The notes: generated from the letters alone by a model not told the origin. A stretch of 64,000 bases of DNA from UBA4416 sp036676295 (GCA_036676295.1 JAKFDE010000035.1:62001-126000), one strand, 5' to 3'; positions 32,952 through 43,757 are shown, counted from the stretch's first letter. Made by a program: numbers and translations.

Positions 32952-34196
32952 TTATATCAAGCCTTGCTTTTCACGTTTATTGTAATCAAGAATCAACCAA
33001 TAATATAACAATACGCCAAAAGCATACAATAATGCGGTTATCAGAAAAATATTTACGTATTGGTAGCCTTTGCTAAACATTACTTTTACCATATAACCGC
33101 TAACAAACCAACTGCCACTCCATATCGCCGCTGTTAAAGCACTGGTAATTTCACGATTTTTTTCGCCCACATAATTCATTACCAGCTCCGAGGTCATAGG
33201 TCCGGCCATATTCATTAAAGGCTGACGTAATAAATAACAGGCAATAGCAATGTATAAAGCAATCGTGTATTGACTGTAAAATTGTGTAGTAGCCAATGCT
33301 ACCAACGAAATAACTGCTAATGATTGTGTGGTAGGAATGGCTACTTTATACCCAATATTGTTTTTGATTTTTGGAACCATCATCGCTCCCCAGGCAACTA
33401 ATAAAGCAGCAATGGCACTAACTACCGAAAAACCTCCTTTACCTAAATGATGTACTTTTTCGAAGAACAAACTAATAAAAGGAATCGTTAATCCGGCACC
33501 GGTGGCAATAATTAAGGTGGGAATTAAACCTTTAAAAATGAGGATCCAATCGTGTTTGTTTTGCTTGTGTTTAATTTTAGTGGTTTTTCTATCGTTCACT
33601 TCTTCTATAATATCCACTTTACTCATAAAGTAAATTCCACCAAAACCTAAAATTGAAAAAATAATTAAAACACTTTGTTCATCAAATATGGCAGGGTTTA
33701 TCCAATCCAATAAAGCAATGATAACACCACTGATAATTCCGGCAAAACTCCAGGTGCTGTAGCTTAACGCTATGCCTGCTGTATGATGCTCTTTAGGGGA
33801 ATTTCTTAAAATAAAAGGGGCAATAGGAATTTGCATAAAGGTAAAGGAGGCACCCCATAGCAAAAGAGACACATAAATTAATACCGTAAGTTTTAAATAA
33901 ATACATAACACAATGCATAAACCAAATACAGGAACTAAGATGGCGGATGTATAGAAAAAAGGTTTCATGATGCGGCCTTTGATAATATTACCAATTGGAA
34001 GAGCTAAAGCAAATACTCCTAAGAACCGGAAGGTGATGAATAAAGCAATTTCTTCATCGCTAAAGCCTCTGCGACTCATGTATAAAGGCAAAATATTCAT
34101 GAAAGTAGCATTGACCAATTGAATGAAAAACTCAGCTATGATGACATTCATAATAGCCGGTTTTAAAATTCTATAATCTTTTATAAAAGCGAACAT
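32952..34196 (-). CDS. MFS transporter
   Basis: Transport protein of 414 residues with about twelve transmembrane helices and a central cytoplasmic loop rich in Lys. Substrate cannot be told; no drug-efflux signature was seen. It lies four bases downstream of miaA and may be co-transcribed. Confidence 0.83.
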   Translation of the reverse strand: MFAFIKDYRILKPAIMNVIIAEFFIQLVNATFMNILPLYMSRRGFSDEEIALFITFRFLGVFALALPIGNIIKGRIMKPFFYTSAILVPVFGLCIVLCIYLKLTVLIYVSLLLWGASFTFMQIPIAPFILRNSPKEHHTAGIALSYSTWSFAGIISGVIIALLDWINPAIFDEQSVLIIFSILGFGGIYFMSKVDIIEEVNDRKTTKIKHKQNKHDWILIFKGLIPTLIIATGAGLTIPFISLFFEKVHHLGKGGFSVVSAIAALLVAWGAMMVPKIKNNIGYKVAIPTTQSLAVISLVALATTQFYSQYTIALYIAIACYLLRQPLMNMAGPMTSELVMNYVGEKNREITSALTAAIWSGSWFVSGYMVKVMFSKGYQYVNIFLITALLYAFGVLLYYWLILDYNKREKQGLI

Positions 34197-34200
34197 AAGT

Positions 34201-35109
34201 TTAAGAGTGCTGTATCACAATATCTATATAAGCTTTTATTTTTTCGAGATCAGTGGAAGCAAAACTTTCAAAATCGCCTTGATGATTAAACCAGGTTAAC
34301 TGGCGTTTGGCATAACGGCGAGAGTTTTGTTTGATGAGATCAGTAGCTTGCTGTAAAGAAATTTTATGATCCAAAAAATCAAATAGTTCTTTGTAGCCAA
34401 CAGTATTCAAGGCATTGAGTTGTTTGTAAGGATGTAATTGTTTCACTTCATCCAATAAACCATCTTCTATCATTTTATCAACCCGTTGATTTATTCTATT
34501 ATATAAAATTTCACGCTCTGTATTAATCAATAAATTAATGGTATTGAAAGAGCGTTCCTTTTTTTCTTTGGTTCTAAAAGAAGAGTAGGGTTTTCCGCTG
34601 TGCATACAAACTTCCAATGCCCTCATCATGCGTTGAGGGTTATTCAGATCAACCTGATTATAATACACTTCATCACGTTGTTTTAACTCTTCTTGCAAAT
34701 AGGTAATTCCTTTTTCGTTGTACGCTTTGATGAGGCTTTCTCTTATCTCAGATGGAATTTCTTCAAACTCATCAACCCCATTTAAAATAGCATTGATGTA
34801 CAAGCCTGATCCTCCCACTAAAATTAAATGCGAATGTGTTTTAAATAAATTTTCAATACAATCAATAGCTTCGCGTTCATATTGTCCAACGTTATATGCA
34901 TCATGTATACTGATGTTATCAATAAAATAATGCGGTACACCTTGCATTTCTTCTGGCGTAGGCTTAGCCGTACCAATACTCATTTCTTTAAAAAACTGGC
35001 GAGAGTCTGCAGAAATAACCGGACACTCATAAAACTTTGCCAGTTCAATGGATAAGGCTGTTTTGCCAACAGCAGTGGGTCCTGCAATAACTATTAAATG
35101 ATGTTTCAA
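34201..35109 (-). CDS. miaA: tRNA dimethylallyltransferase
   Basis: Adds dimethylallyl to A37 of tRNAs reading UNN codons. 302 residues with the P-loop GPTAVGKTAL (9-18), the DSRQFF segment and the GGSGLYINAI and NNPQRMMRALEV motifs of the family. Confidence 0.96.
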   Translation of the reverse strand: MKHHLIVIAGPTAVGKTALSIELAKFYECPVISADSRQFFKEMSIGTAKPTPEEMQGVPHYFIDNISIHDAYNVGQYEREAIDCIENLFKTHSHLILVGGSGLYINAILNGVDEFEEIPSEIRESLIKAYNEKGITYLQEELKQRDEVYYNQVDLNNPQRMMRALEVCMHSGKPYSSFRTKEKKERSFNTINLLINTEREILYNRINQRVDKMIEDGLLDEVKQLHPYKQLNALNTVGYKELFDFLDHKISLQQATDLIKQNSRRYAKRQLTWFNHQGDFESFASTDLEKIKAYIDIVIQHS

Positions 35110-35176
35110 GTTTGATGTTTAGTTGTTTCTTGTTCTTTGATACTATTTCTAACTTCTCATATCTCAATCCTCATAT

Positions 35177-35740
35177 CTAAAAACTGAATTCTACTTTACT
35201 CTCCGGATTAGTCACTTTGCTGCTTTTCTTAACGCCGTTAATTTCGGCATGAACAATATTGATTTGTCCTGCTAAATAATCATACAACAATTTAGTCTCA
35301 ACATTAATTTTTTTAGGCTTTGCAACTTTCTTTATTTCAAGGTAGACCCAGATAGATTCTTCTTCTTTTTCATAACCAATGTACTGTAATGGTTGGTTTT
35401 TTGAGTTAACAGAAATATGAAGCCTTTGCTTAATGTATACAAACAAAACAGAATCAATTTCTGATTTATTTTTAGGATTTAAAATATCAATATCTTTTTT
35501 AGTTATTTTTTTAAGGGACTCTTCCAAATCATTGGTAAACATTCGGGCACTAATTTGAAGGGAAGATTGTTTAGCATCATACTTAATGTCAACTACACTT
35601 ACATAATATGGGTGTTTTTTTGCGTTAAATGAACTAAATAACCCGACTAAAATAATTAGTAAGGGATAAATTACCGCAGGTGTAATTTTTGGCCAATCTT
35701 TGAATCTGTTTTTTAACTTTAACACACGCAAAAATAACAT
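35177..35740 (-). CDS. DUF6702-like secreted protein
   Basis: Protein of 187 residues with an N-terminal membrane segment (about 22-39), the HPYYVSVVDIKYD motif at the start of the mature part, and a beta-sandwich-like core. I recall this pattern as DUF6702; such genes often lie beside HupE-like and M1 peptidase genes, as here. The function is unknown. The hupE-like gene starts six bases away in the opposite direction, so the two may share a regulatory region. Confidence 0.7.
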   Translation of the reverse strand: MLFLRVLKLKNRFKDWPKITPAVIYPLLIILVGLFSSFNAKKHPYYVSVVDIKYDAKQSSLQISARMFTNDLEESLKKITKKDIDILNPKNKSEIDSVLFVYIKQRLHISVNSKNQPLQYIGYEKEEESIWVYLEIKKVAKPKKINVETKLLYDYLAGQINIVHAEINGVKKSSKVTNPESKVEFSF

Positions 35741-35746
35741 TTTTCT

Positions 35747-36349
35747 ATGAACGAATTTTGGATATGGTTTAGCACAGGGTTACAGCACATTTTGGATTGG
35801 AATGGCTACGATCATATTTTGTATGTTATTGCTTTATGCGCCATGTTTTCAGTTACCGATTGGAAAAAATTACTGATACTCATTACAGCTTTTACCATTG
35901 GTCATTCTTTAACCCTGGCAATCAGTACATTAAATTTATTAGTGATTAAGCAAAGTTATATTGAAGTATTAATTCCTTTTACCATTATTGCCACCTGTTT
36001 AATTAATATCTATTTCCGAAGACGTTTTGATAGACATTCTCATTATAATAAATACAACTATACTTTAAATTATAGTTTAGCTTTATTGTTTGGTTTTATT
36101 CACGGCATGGGCTTTTCCTATTTATTAAAATCAATGTTAGGTAAAGAAGAAAGCATCATTTTTCCATTATTATCATTCAATTTAGGGTTAGAAGCCGGAC
36201 AGTTAATTATCGTAGCAGCAGTGCTGTTGTTCTCTGTTTTTTTAGCTAGATTTACGCGAATTAAAAAGCCCGATTGGATCTTATTTATCTCATCGGCAAT
36301 ATTTGGAATTTCTTTATTATTATTTGTACAACGATTAAACGATATATAA
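35747..36349 (+). CDS. HupE/UreJ-type membrane protein
   Basis: Protein of 200 residues with six predicted helices. The motifs GYDHILYVIALCA near the start and HGMGFSYLL later are the HupE/UreJ signatures, a family of nickel or cobalt permeases and accessory proteins. Whether it carries nickel here is not known. The M1 peptidase begins one base after its stop. Confidence 0.8.
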   Translation: MNEFWIWFSTGLQHILDWNGYDHILYVIALCAMFSVTDWKKLLILITAFTIGHSLTLAISTLNLLVIKQSYIEVLIPFTIIATCLINIYFRRRFDRHSHYNKYNYTLNYSLALLFGFIHGMGFSYLLKSMLGKEESIIFPLLSFNLGLEAGQLIIVAAVLLFSVFLARFTRIKKPDWILFISSAIFGISLLLFVQRLNDI

Positions 36350-36350
36350 C

Positions 36351-38708
36351 ATGTTACGATTTTTAAAACTCTCATCAGCATTGTGTATAGCAACTGTAGC
36401 GATGCAAGCACAAAACATTAAAAACAATCCTACTTCCAATCATGGAAATAAGTTTGAACAGTTAGGAACTATTTTGCCAACACCTAACGAGTATAGAACA
36501 GCATCAGGTGCACCGGGCGGGAAATACTGGCAACAACGTGCCGATTATAACATCGATGCAACCTTAGATGAAAAGAATTTAATGTTGATAGGTAAAGAAA
36601 CAGTGACCTACTATAACAATTCACCAGATAAGCTGGATTATTTATGGTTGCAGTTAGATGAGAATCAACATAAACCGGATGCCGACAACAACTTTTTTGA
36701 CAGCAATAAAATGGGACAACCCATTGATGAAAATGCAATTAAAGCAATGGATGTGAACGAGCGTTTAAAAGGTTTGGGGGATCAGATCTTATCCGTAACA
36801 GATGAGTTGGGTAAACCTTTAAAATACACCATCAATCAAACGATGATGCGTATTGATCTTTCTAAAACTTTAAATCCAAATTCAAAAGTTAAATTCAATA
36901 TCAAATGGCAATACAAAATTGGTAACCGTATGGAAGTTGGTGGCCGTGGTGGTTATGAGCATTTTAAAGAAGATGGAAATGATCTATTCACAATGACGCA
37001 ATGGTATCCACGTATGTGTGTTTACAGCGATTTTCAAGGATGGCAAAATAAACAATTCACCGGTCGCGGAGAATTTGCTTTGGCCTTTGGTAATTACAAT
37101 GTAAAAATGACTGTACCTGCTGATCACTTGGTATGTTCTACGGGCGAGTGTCAAAACTATGCACAGGTGTTATCTCCTGAGCAAGCGGCTCGTTGGGCAA
37201 AAGCCAATGCTAACTATAGTGATGTAACTGAAATTGTAACGTTGGATGAATGTACCAAAGCTGAAAAAACAAAAGCAACTACTACTAAAACCTGGATCTT
37301 TAAAGCAGATAGCGTAAGAGATTTTGCCTGGGGATCATCACGTAAATTTATGTGGGATGCTATGCCTATTAAAATAGAAGGTAAAAAAGTAATGTGCATG
37401 AGTTTTTATGCTAAAGAAGCTGCAGGCTTGTACCGAAAATTTTCCACTAAGGCAGTGGCACATACCATCAAAACTTATTCAAAATACACTATTCCATACA
37501 TCTATCCGGTTGCTCAAAGTATCGAAGCATCTAACGGGATGGAATACCCAATGATCTGTTTCAACTTTGGTAGAACCGAAAAAGATGGGACTTATTCTGA
37601 AGCTACAAAGTACGGAATGTTAGGAGTGATCATTCATGAAGTGGGGCATAACTTTTTTCCTATGATCATTAACAGCGACGAACGTCAATGGTCGTGGTTA
37701 GATGAAGGTTTAAATACGTTTATGCAATTTATTACAGAACAGGAATTTGATAATAACTATCCGTCTAATCGCGGACCGGCTCATAAAATGGTTGATTATA
37801 TGCGTTTACCAAAAGATCAGTTGGAACCGATCATGACCAATAGTGAGAACATTAATAATTTTGGAGCTAATGCTTATGGCAAACCATGTACGGCTTTAAA
37901 TATGTTACGCGAAACAGTAATGGGCAGAGAATTATTTGACTTTGCCTTTAAGCAATACGCCAACCGTTGGGCATTTAAACATCCAACACCGGCAGATTTT
38001 TTCAGAACAATGGAAGATGCCAGTGCCGTTGACTTAGATTGGTTTTGGAGAGCCTGGTTCTATGATATTGAACCGGTTGATGTTTCTGTTGATTCGGTGA
38101 AAGCTTACACATTTATCAACAATAAAGAAGTGCCTGTAAAAAATGATACGATCTATATTTATCCAAAGAACAAAGATTTTGAACACGTGTCTAAGATCAG
38201 AAATAAACAAGAAGGCATTAAATTTTTAGTGGATGCTGATACAACTTTACGCGATTTTTATTACCACTACAAACCTGAAGCAAAAACGACAGTAGAGAAG
38301 AAACCAATTAACCGTTATGAGAATTTAGAAGCGGTGAGCGATTCTTCTTTTGCAAGCATTAAAGGAAAATTCAATTACGAAATTTATTTTACCAATAAAG
38401 GAGGTTGTGTAACGCCATTAATTATTCAATGGAATTTTAAAGATGGCACTTCTGAGATCGATAGAGTGAATGCTTATGTATGGCGTAAGAATGAGAAGAA
38501 TGTGGTTAAGACCTATTCTAAAAATAAGGAAGTGGCCTCTATCGTATTAGATCCATACAAAGAAACCTGTGATATTGATGAGAAGAATAATACCTGGAAT
38601 ATAAAAGAAGCACCAAGCCGTTTTGATGTATTTAAAACAAAAGCAGCGAATGGCAGAGGTCAAAGCAATGGAGGTAATCCAATGCAAAAGGTAAGAACGA
38701 TTAAGTAA
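36351..38708 (+). CDS. M1 family metallopeptidase
   Basis: Secreted zinc aminopeptidase of 785 residues. The signal peptide covers about 1-20. The zinc site HEVGHNFFP with a downstream Glu in WLDEG is intact, and NGMEYPMI is the substrate-binding GxMEN-like segment with a Pro variant. The C-terminal Arg/Gly/Asn-rich stretch ends in a low-complexity tail. A paralogous enzyme lies next to it. Confidence 0.85.
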   Translation: MLRFLKLSSALCIATVAMQAQNIKNNPTSNHGNKFEQLGTILPTPNEYRTASGAPGGKYWQQRADYNIDATLDEKNLMLIGKETVTYYNNSPDKLDYLWLQLDENQHKPDADNNFFDSNKMGQPIDENAIKAMDVNERLKGLGDQILSVTDELGKPLKYTINQTMMRIDLSKTLNPNSKVKFNIKWQYKIGNRMEVGGRGGYEHFKEDGNDLFTMTQWYPRMCVYSDFQGWQNKQFTGRGEFALAFGNYNVKMTVPADHLVCSTGECQNYAQVLSPEQAARWAKANANYSDVTEIVTLDECTKAEKTKATTTKTWIFKADSVRDFAWGSSRKFMWDAMPIKIEGKKVMCMSFYAKEAAGLYRKFSTKAVAHTIKTYSKYTIPYIYPVAQSIEASNGMEYPMICFNFGRTEKDGTYSEATKYGMLGVIIHEVGHNFFPMIINSDERQWSWLDEGLNTFMQFITEQEFDNNYPSNRGPAHKMVDYMRLPKDQLEPIMTNSENINNFGANAYGKPCTALNMLRETVMGRELFDFAFKQYANRWAFKHPTPADFFRTMEDASAVDLDWFWRAWFYDIEPVDVSVDSVKAYTFINNKEVPVKNDTIYIYPKNKDFEHVSKIRNKQEGIKFLVDADTTLRDFYYHYKPEAKTTVEKKPINRYENLEAVSDSSFASIKGKFNYEIYFTNKGGCVTPLIIQWNFKDGTSEIDRVNAYVWRKNEKNVVKTYSKNKEVASIVLDPYKETCDIDEKNNTWNIKEAPSRFDVFKTKAANGRGQSNGGNPMQKVRTIK

Positions 38709-38716
38709 TTTGTACT

Positions 38717-38772
38717 GTCAGTTCGAGCGAAGTCGAGAACAAGTGCAGCATCTCGACTTCGCTCGATGAGAC
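38717..38772. repeat. Dispersed TCGACTTCGCTCGA inverted repeat between the two M1 peptidases
   Basis: GTTCGAGCGAAGTCGAGA and TCTCGACTTCGCTCGA form a nearly perfect inverted repeat of about 16 bases with a 14-base loop. Same family as 7161 and 7975. It may act as a terminator or mRNA stabiliser. Confidence 0.65.
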
Positions 38773-38781
38773 AAATAAACT

Positions 38782-40419
38782 ATGAAATTGAAATTCAACA
38801 TACTCATTTTTGTTTTTGTATTTACTTACAACTCCTTCTCTCAATCCAAAGCATTTACCAAAGACGATACTTTATTAGGCAGTAATACTGCTTACAGAGC
38901 CTGGTGGAACGTAACGCATTATAATTTAAGCGTAAAACCTGATCATAAAACAAAGACCTTATCAGGTAGTAATATCATGAGTTATTCTGTTAGTTCCGAT
39001 TCATTACCTTTTGTGATGCAGTTAGACCTCCAAGCGCCAATGCAAATTGATAGTTTGTTTTTGGATTCAAAAAAATGGAACGATTATAAAAAAGAAAATA
39101 ATCGTTGGATGATTTCTTTGCTTCCGCAATTAAAAAATACTCAACACACGTTACAAATTTATTTTTCAGGTAAACCTAAAATGGCTACTAACCCACCATG
39201 GAATGGGGGTTGGGTTTGGAAAAAAGATTCATTAGGCAATCCATGGATGAGTGCTGCTTGTCAGGGAGACGGTGCCAGTATTTGGTTCCCGTGTAAAGAT
39301 ATTCAAAGTGATGAACCGGATAATGGTTGCATTTTAAATATTACAGTGCCTGATACTTTAGTAGGCATTGGTAACGGAAAGCTAATTAGTAAAATAGCTA
39401 ACGGTTTAGGGTTTACCACTTATACCTGGAAAGTAACAAATCCCATTAATAGTTACGATATCATTCCTTATATAGGAAAATATACCTGTCTACATGATTC
39501 TGTGGAGGGGGAAAAGGGAAAACTAATGACTGATTATTGGGTGTTGAGCTATCATACCAAACAAGCCATTTCACATTTAAAACCAAATGTTACCAAAACG
39601 ATCAAGTGTTTCGAGCATTGGTTTGGACCTTATCCTTTTTATGAAGATTCATACAAGCTGGTTGAAGCACCTTATTTAGGTATGGAACATCAAAGCAATA
39701 TTGCTTATGGCAATCATTTTTTGAATGGTTATGCGGGAAGAGATCTATCCAAAACTGGTTGGGGCATGAAATGGGATTTTATTGTGGTGCACGAAAGTGG
39801 TCATGAATGGTTTGGAAATAATGTGACAGCTAAAGATGTTGCTGATAATTGGATACACGAGGGTTTTACCTCTTATTCAGAAGTATTGTTTACAGAATGT
39901 GAATTTGGAAAAGATGCAGGTGATGATTATTGCGAAGGGGTAAAAAAATCCATTGATAATGATATTCCGGTTATAGGTAAGTATGGAGTGAAAGTGGAAG
40001 GCAGTGGAGATATGTACAACAAAGGCAGTAATGTGGTACACATGATCAGACAAGTGATGAACGATGATGAGAAGTTCAGAAGCTTGTTAAGAGAGATCAA
40101 TACAACTTATTACCACCAAACTGTTTCTACTAAAGAATTAGAAACGTTTATCAATACTAAAACAGGAATCGATTTCTCTCCGGTATTTGATCAGTATTTG
40201 CGTACCATTCAAATTCCAAAACTGGAATGCAAACTCACTAAAAAGAAATTAACCTTTAGATATACAAATTGCATTAGTGGATTTAATATGCCGGTTAAAA
40301 TTACTGCCGGTAAAACATTTTGGATCCATCCAACTACAGAATGGCAATCCATTACGTTAGACAAAGCGTATAAAATAGTTTCTTTAGACAGAAATGTGTA
40401 TGTGGATTTACTAAAGTAA
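38782..40419 (+). CDS. M1 family metallopeptidase
   Basis: Secreted zinc peptidase of 545 residues. The signal peptide is cleaved near NSFSQ; the zinc site is HESGHEWFG with Glu in WIHEGFTSYSE, preceded by YLGMEHQSNIAYG, the aminopeptidase GxMEN-like motif. It is shorter than the upstream enzyme and lacks its C-terminal extension. Confidence 0.86.
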   Translation: MKLKFNILIFVFVFTYNSFSQSKAFTKDDTLLGSNTAYRAWWNVTHYNLSVKPDHKTKTLSGSNIMSYSVSSDSLPFVMQLDLQAPMQIDSLFLDSKKWNDYKKENNRWMISLLPQLKNTQHTLQIYFSGKPKMATNPPWNGGWVWKKDSLGNPWMSAACQGDGASIWFPCKDIQSDEPDNGCILNITVPDTLVGIGNGKLISKIANGLGFTTYTWKVTNPINSYDIIPYIGKYTCLHDSVEGEKGKLMTDYWVLSYHTKQAISHLKPNVTKTIKCFEHWFGPYPFYEDSYKLVEAPYLGMEHQSNIAYGNHFLNGYAGRDLSKTGWGMKWDFIVVHESGHEWFGNNVTAKDVADNWIHEGFTSYSEVLFTECEFGKDAGDDYCEGVKKSIDNDIPVIGKYGVKVEGSGDMYNKGSNVVHMIRQVMNDDEKFRSLLREINTTYYHQTVSTKELETFINTKTGIDFSPVFDQYLRTIQIPKLECKLTKKKLTFRYTNCISGFNMPVKITAGKTFWIHPTTEWQSITLDKAYKIVSLDRNVYVDLLK

Positions 40420-40657
40420 TCTTTTAGAAAATAAATTTTAAATAAGTAATAATACAATACTTGAGTTAATATGCAGTAGCGCATACGTTGGTAATAGTGC
40501 GGCTGATTTGGCGAAAGAGTGCGAACTACGATTTTTTCGGTGGTATTGCGAAGGCTTTTTGAGCGAGAAAAGAATTGGAGTTGGTCTTTCGCCTTGAATT
40601 TTGTTTCTTTTGTTCAAGCAAAAGAAAAGATAGAAATAAGATAACTACTAAAAAGCA

Positions 40658-41326
40658 TTAATCTCCTTTATTTAAAAACACGTAGCTAATAATATTAGCT
40701 CCCATTTTTAAAGCTCTCTCGTGTGCTTCCGGACTATCTTTATGTACCTCGTAACTTTCCCAGCCATCACCTAAGTCACATTCAGCATCATAAAAACAGA
40801 TCAATCTGCCTTGGTAAATTAAGCCATAGCCCTGAGGTGCTTTGCTATCGTGTTCGTGTATCTTTGGTAAGCCTTTGTCAAAGTTATAGCTTTGATGGTA
40901 AATGGGATGCGAGAAGGGAAGTTCTACCAGATCCAATTCAGGAAATACTTTTTTTAATTCAGTTCGGATGAATTTATCCATCCCATAATTATCCGATACA
41001 TGTAAAAATCCTCCGGCGAGTAAATACTTTCTTAAATTTTCCGCTTCCTGATTTGAGAACACCACATTTCCGTGTCCGGTCATGTGTACGAAAGGATAAT
41101 TAAAAATTTCTGTACTTCCAACTTCTACAATGGCTTGCTCCGGGTTGATCGTGGTTTTTAAATTGGTATTACAAAATTTGATAAGGTTAGGTAAAGAGGT
41201 TTCTAAATTGGCATACCAATCGCCACCACCGCCGTATTTTAATAATCCAATTTGATAAGATTGAGAAAATAATTTAGCACTGGTTAAAATAAAAAACACT
41301 AATAAAAAGGAGATCGATCTAGGCAT
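40658..41326 (-). CDS. DUF4159 family protein
   Basis: Protein of 222 residues with a signal peptide. GGGGDWYANLETSLPNLIKFCN, MTGHGNVVFSNQEAENLRKYLLAGGFLHVSDNYGMD and GLIYQGRLICFYDAECDLGDGWE are the usual DUF4159 blocks. The fold resembles glutamine-amidotransferase-like domains, but function is unknown. It overlaps the start of the gap before the M1 genes; the 239 bp to 40419 hold no gene, only a short dispersed repeat (TTTTGTTCAAGCAAAAG at 40608, also found near 4407). Confidence 0.8.
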   Translation of the reverse strand: MPRSISFLLVFFILTSAKLFSQSYQIGLLKYGGGGDWYANLETSLPNLIKFCNTNLKTTINPEQAIVEVGSTEIFNYPFVHMTGHGNVVFSNQEAENLRKYLLAGGFLHVSDNYGMDKFIRTELKKVFPELDLVELPFSHPIYHQSYNFDKGLPKIHEHDSKAPQGYGLIYQGRLICFYDAECDLGDGWESYEVHKDSPEAHERALKMGANIISYVFLNKGD

Positions 41327-42903
41327 TACAGTTTTGCTAATTTATAATTTTTCTTTTCTTCAGAAATTAATGGAGAACCTACATCTGCTACTACAGCTTT
41401 GTCTTTTATTTCAGAATAACCTTCAGCTGTTACTTTAATATCATAATTTCCGGAAGGTAAAGCCATTACAAATTTTCCGGTTTTTGAATGCGGCGTGAAG
41501 AAAAATTCTTCGTTATTAACAACATTGACGGCAGAGATATTTACAGCATAATCGGTGGGTTGGCTAAGTGAATCTCCTAGTATAACATTACCTAAAAAAA
41601 TAGTTGTTTTTTGATTTGCATCATTGAATTTCACACGATAGATATCAAGATCGCCTTGTCCGCCGGGTCGTAACGAACTAATATAACCGGCATGATTATC
41701 AGGAGTTAAACTAATACTTCTGTCATCGTCAGTCGTATTTACCGGGTAACCTAAATTCTGAGCCTGAGTCCAGGTATTTTTTTCAGAATCCCAGGTGCTT
41801 TTAAATAGATCAAAGCCACCCATGGTGTTATGTCCTTCTGACGAAAAATAAAGTGTTTTTCCGTCTGTAGATAAGTAAGGGAAATCTTCGTGGTAGATGG
41901 TATTTATTTCCGGACCCAATTTATAAGGAATACTCCAGCTACGATTTGGTAATCTGCGACACATGTATATGTCTGTTTGCGATTCTCGGTCTTCCCCTCT
42001 TACAAAAAATAAGGTATTACCATCATCGCTGATAGAGGCTGAATGTTCAATTTTTTCATTGATGGTATCTCCAAATGATTTGTATTTTTCAAAGAGGCCA
42101 TTTTTCTTTTTAGAAATATAAATATCTCCGTATTTATCAATATGATCAATGTATATCATCATTTCAGAACCATCCGCTTTTAAACCAACTACTTGCTCAT
42201 CTAATGAAGAATTGATCTTAGTTCCCAGGTTTTCTGCCTTCATCCATTTACCATTTTCAACTTTGCTGGTATAAATATCAGAGGCATAATAGCCATCCAT
42301 TTCTAGTCTGTTTGCTGTTTGTCCTTTTCTGCGAGTAGTAAATGCTAAAAATCGTTCATCTTTTGTGATCCACGGATAATAATCCGCAAATTCTGAATTG
42401 ATCTCTTTACCAAGGTTGGTAAAAGAAACATTTACGGGTTCAAACATTAGATCAATAGCATTTTTGCAAATTTCTATTTCTCTGTCTGCCTTTTTTTTAT
42501 TTTTAGAATCGAGGCTTTTATATTTTTCAAAGGAGCTAATGGCGTCATTAACCCGATTAGCGATACGATAGGCATGGCCTAATTTTAACCACACTTCAGG
42601 ATTTACTTTTTTTTCTTTTGTACAAAATTCGAGATATTTGATTGCTTCCGTCTTGTTGATATGTGTGCCTAAGTAACAATCGGCAATTCTTAAATGGATG
42701 TAGGCATTGTTTTTATCGTTTTTTAATAGCTCCTTATAGATAGGTAGGGCCATAAGAAAATTGTTATGTTTAAAATGTTCATCAGCATCCGCAATATCAT
42801 AACGCTTTGATGATTGCGCCAATAATACACTAAAACAATTAAAACAAATAAATGCAAGTAATAAATTTCGCATAATTGAATACAATTTAGAAATTAATTT
42901 CAA
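41326..42903 (-). CDS. TPR and PD40/WD40-like beta-propeller protein
   Basis: Protein of 525 residues with a signal peptide, N-terminal TPR-like helices (about 35-150), and a beta-propeller of PD40 repeats (LYFSSEGHNTMGGFDLFKS is typical) in the middle, followed by a carboxypeptidase-like C-terminal domain. In this phylum such proteins often end in OmpA and belong to the type IX secretion or envelope machinery; here the OmpA domain is missing. Its stop shares a base with the DUF4159 start. Confidence 0.8.
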   Translation of the reverse strand: MKLISKLYSIMRNLLLAFICFNCFSVLLAQSSKRYDIADADEHFKHNNFLMALPIYKELLKNDKNNAYIHLRIADCYLGTHINKTEAIKYLEFCTKEKKVNPEVWLKLGHAYRIANRVNDAISSFEKYKSLDSKNKKKADREIEICKNAIDLMFEPVNVSFTNLGKEINSEFADYYPWITKDERFLAFTTRRKGQTANRLEMDGYYASDIYTSKVENGKWMKAENLGTKINSSLDEQVVGLKADGSEMMIYIDHIDKYGDIYISKKKNGLFEKYKSFGDTINEKIEHSASISDDGNTLFFVRGEDRESQTDIYMCRRLPNRSWSIPYKLGPEINTIYHEDFPYLSTDGKTLYFSSEGHNTMGGFDLFKSTWDSEKNTWTQAQNLGYPVNTTDDDRSISLTPDNHAGYISSLRPGGQGDLDIYRVKFNDANQKTTIFLGNVILGDSLSQPTDYAVNISAVNVVNNEEFFFTPHSKTGKFVMALPSGNYDIKVTAEGYSEIKDKAVVADVGSPLISEEKKNYKLAKL

Positions 42904-42924
42904 TAATTGTACCTAAAATTTAAT

Positions 42925-43749
42925 TTATTTTTTTTGAGAAAGTTTAAATAATTCTTCTTTCTCGGCTTTGGTTAAATTATCGTACCCGTTTTTAGAAATT
43001 TTATCCAGTAAAGCATCTATGGTTTGCTGGTTATTAGCATCTGCAGAGCTTTTTTTTGAAGCCGGATCAGAGTGAACGACTTTTAATTTGCTTTTATTTT
43101 TTATTTTAAACAAAGAAAAGGTGGAAATATCTTTACCATTTTTTAGCATATAGCCATAAAACAATCCAAAAAAAGCGCCACCAAAATGAGAGATCTTTCC
43201 GCCGGTATTGATCGTAAAATCTACTATAGTAAACAATACAAATATTAATAAGGCATAATATTTATATTTCATTTCAATAACGCCAAATAAACTTACAGGC
43301 ATGTTGGGCACGTAATAGGCTAAACTGGCAACAATGCCTATCACGGCAGCAGATGCGCCATACAGATAAGAACCTGAAAACACATGCGGCATAATGGCGG
43401 AGAGTATTAATAAGATCAACCCGCCAAATAAACCACTCATGATGTAGACATACAGTAATTTTTTCTCATTTAAAAAGTTGGTAAAGGTTTGTGCCGAAAA
43501 GTATAATAATAGCATATTATAAAACACATGGCCCAAGCTTTCGTGCGAAAACATGTACGTGAAAATGGTCCAGAACTTGAAAATAAAGTCGTTTAAATTT
43601 AGCGGTAAGGCCAAATAGGAAACTAAATTTATTTTTAAAATGTGTAAGCTGATATTGATCACCAAAAACAGAGACACGTTAACTGCCAGTAATATGGTAA
43701 GGATGTTTCGCTTTTGTAATTCGTATTTTATGTTCTGTAAAAAAGACAT
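42925..43749 (-). CDS. Rhomboid-family intramembrane protease with C-terminal extension
   Basis: Serine protease of 274 residues with six helices. The catalytic Ser is in YGASAAVIG and the His in SHFGGAFFGLFYGY. Residues about 205-274 are a cytoplasmic extension rich in Ser, Lys and Asn. It is followed by a second rhomboid gene, so the pair probably works together. Confidence 0.85.
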   Translation of the reverse strand: MSFLQNIKYELQKRNILTILLAVNVSLFLVINISLHILKINLVSYLALPLNLNDFIFKFWTIFTYMFSHESLGHVFYNMLLLYFSAQTFTNFLNEKKLLYVYIMSGLFGGLILLILSAIMPHVFSGSYLYGASAAVIGIVASLAYYVPNMPVSLFGVIEMKYKYYALLIFVLFTIVDFTINTGGKISHFGGAFFGLFYGYMLKNGKDISTFSLFKIKNKSKLKVVHSDPASKKSSADANNQQTIDALLDKISKNGYDNLTKAEKEELFKLSQKK

Positions 43750-43757
43750 ACTTAAAT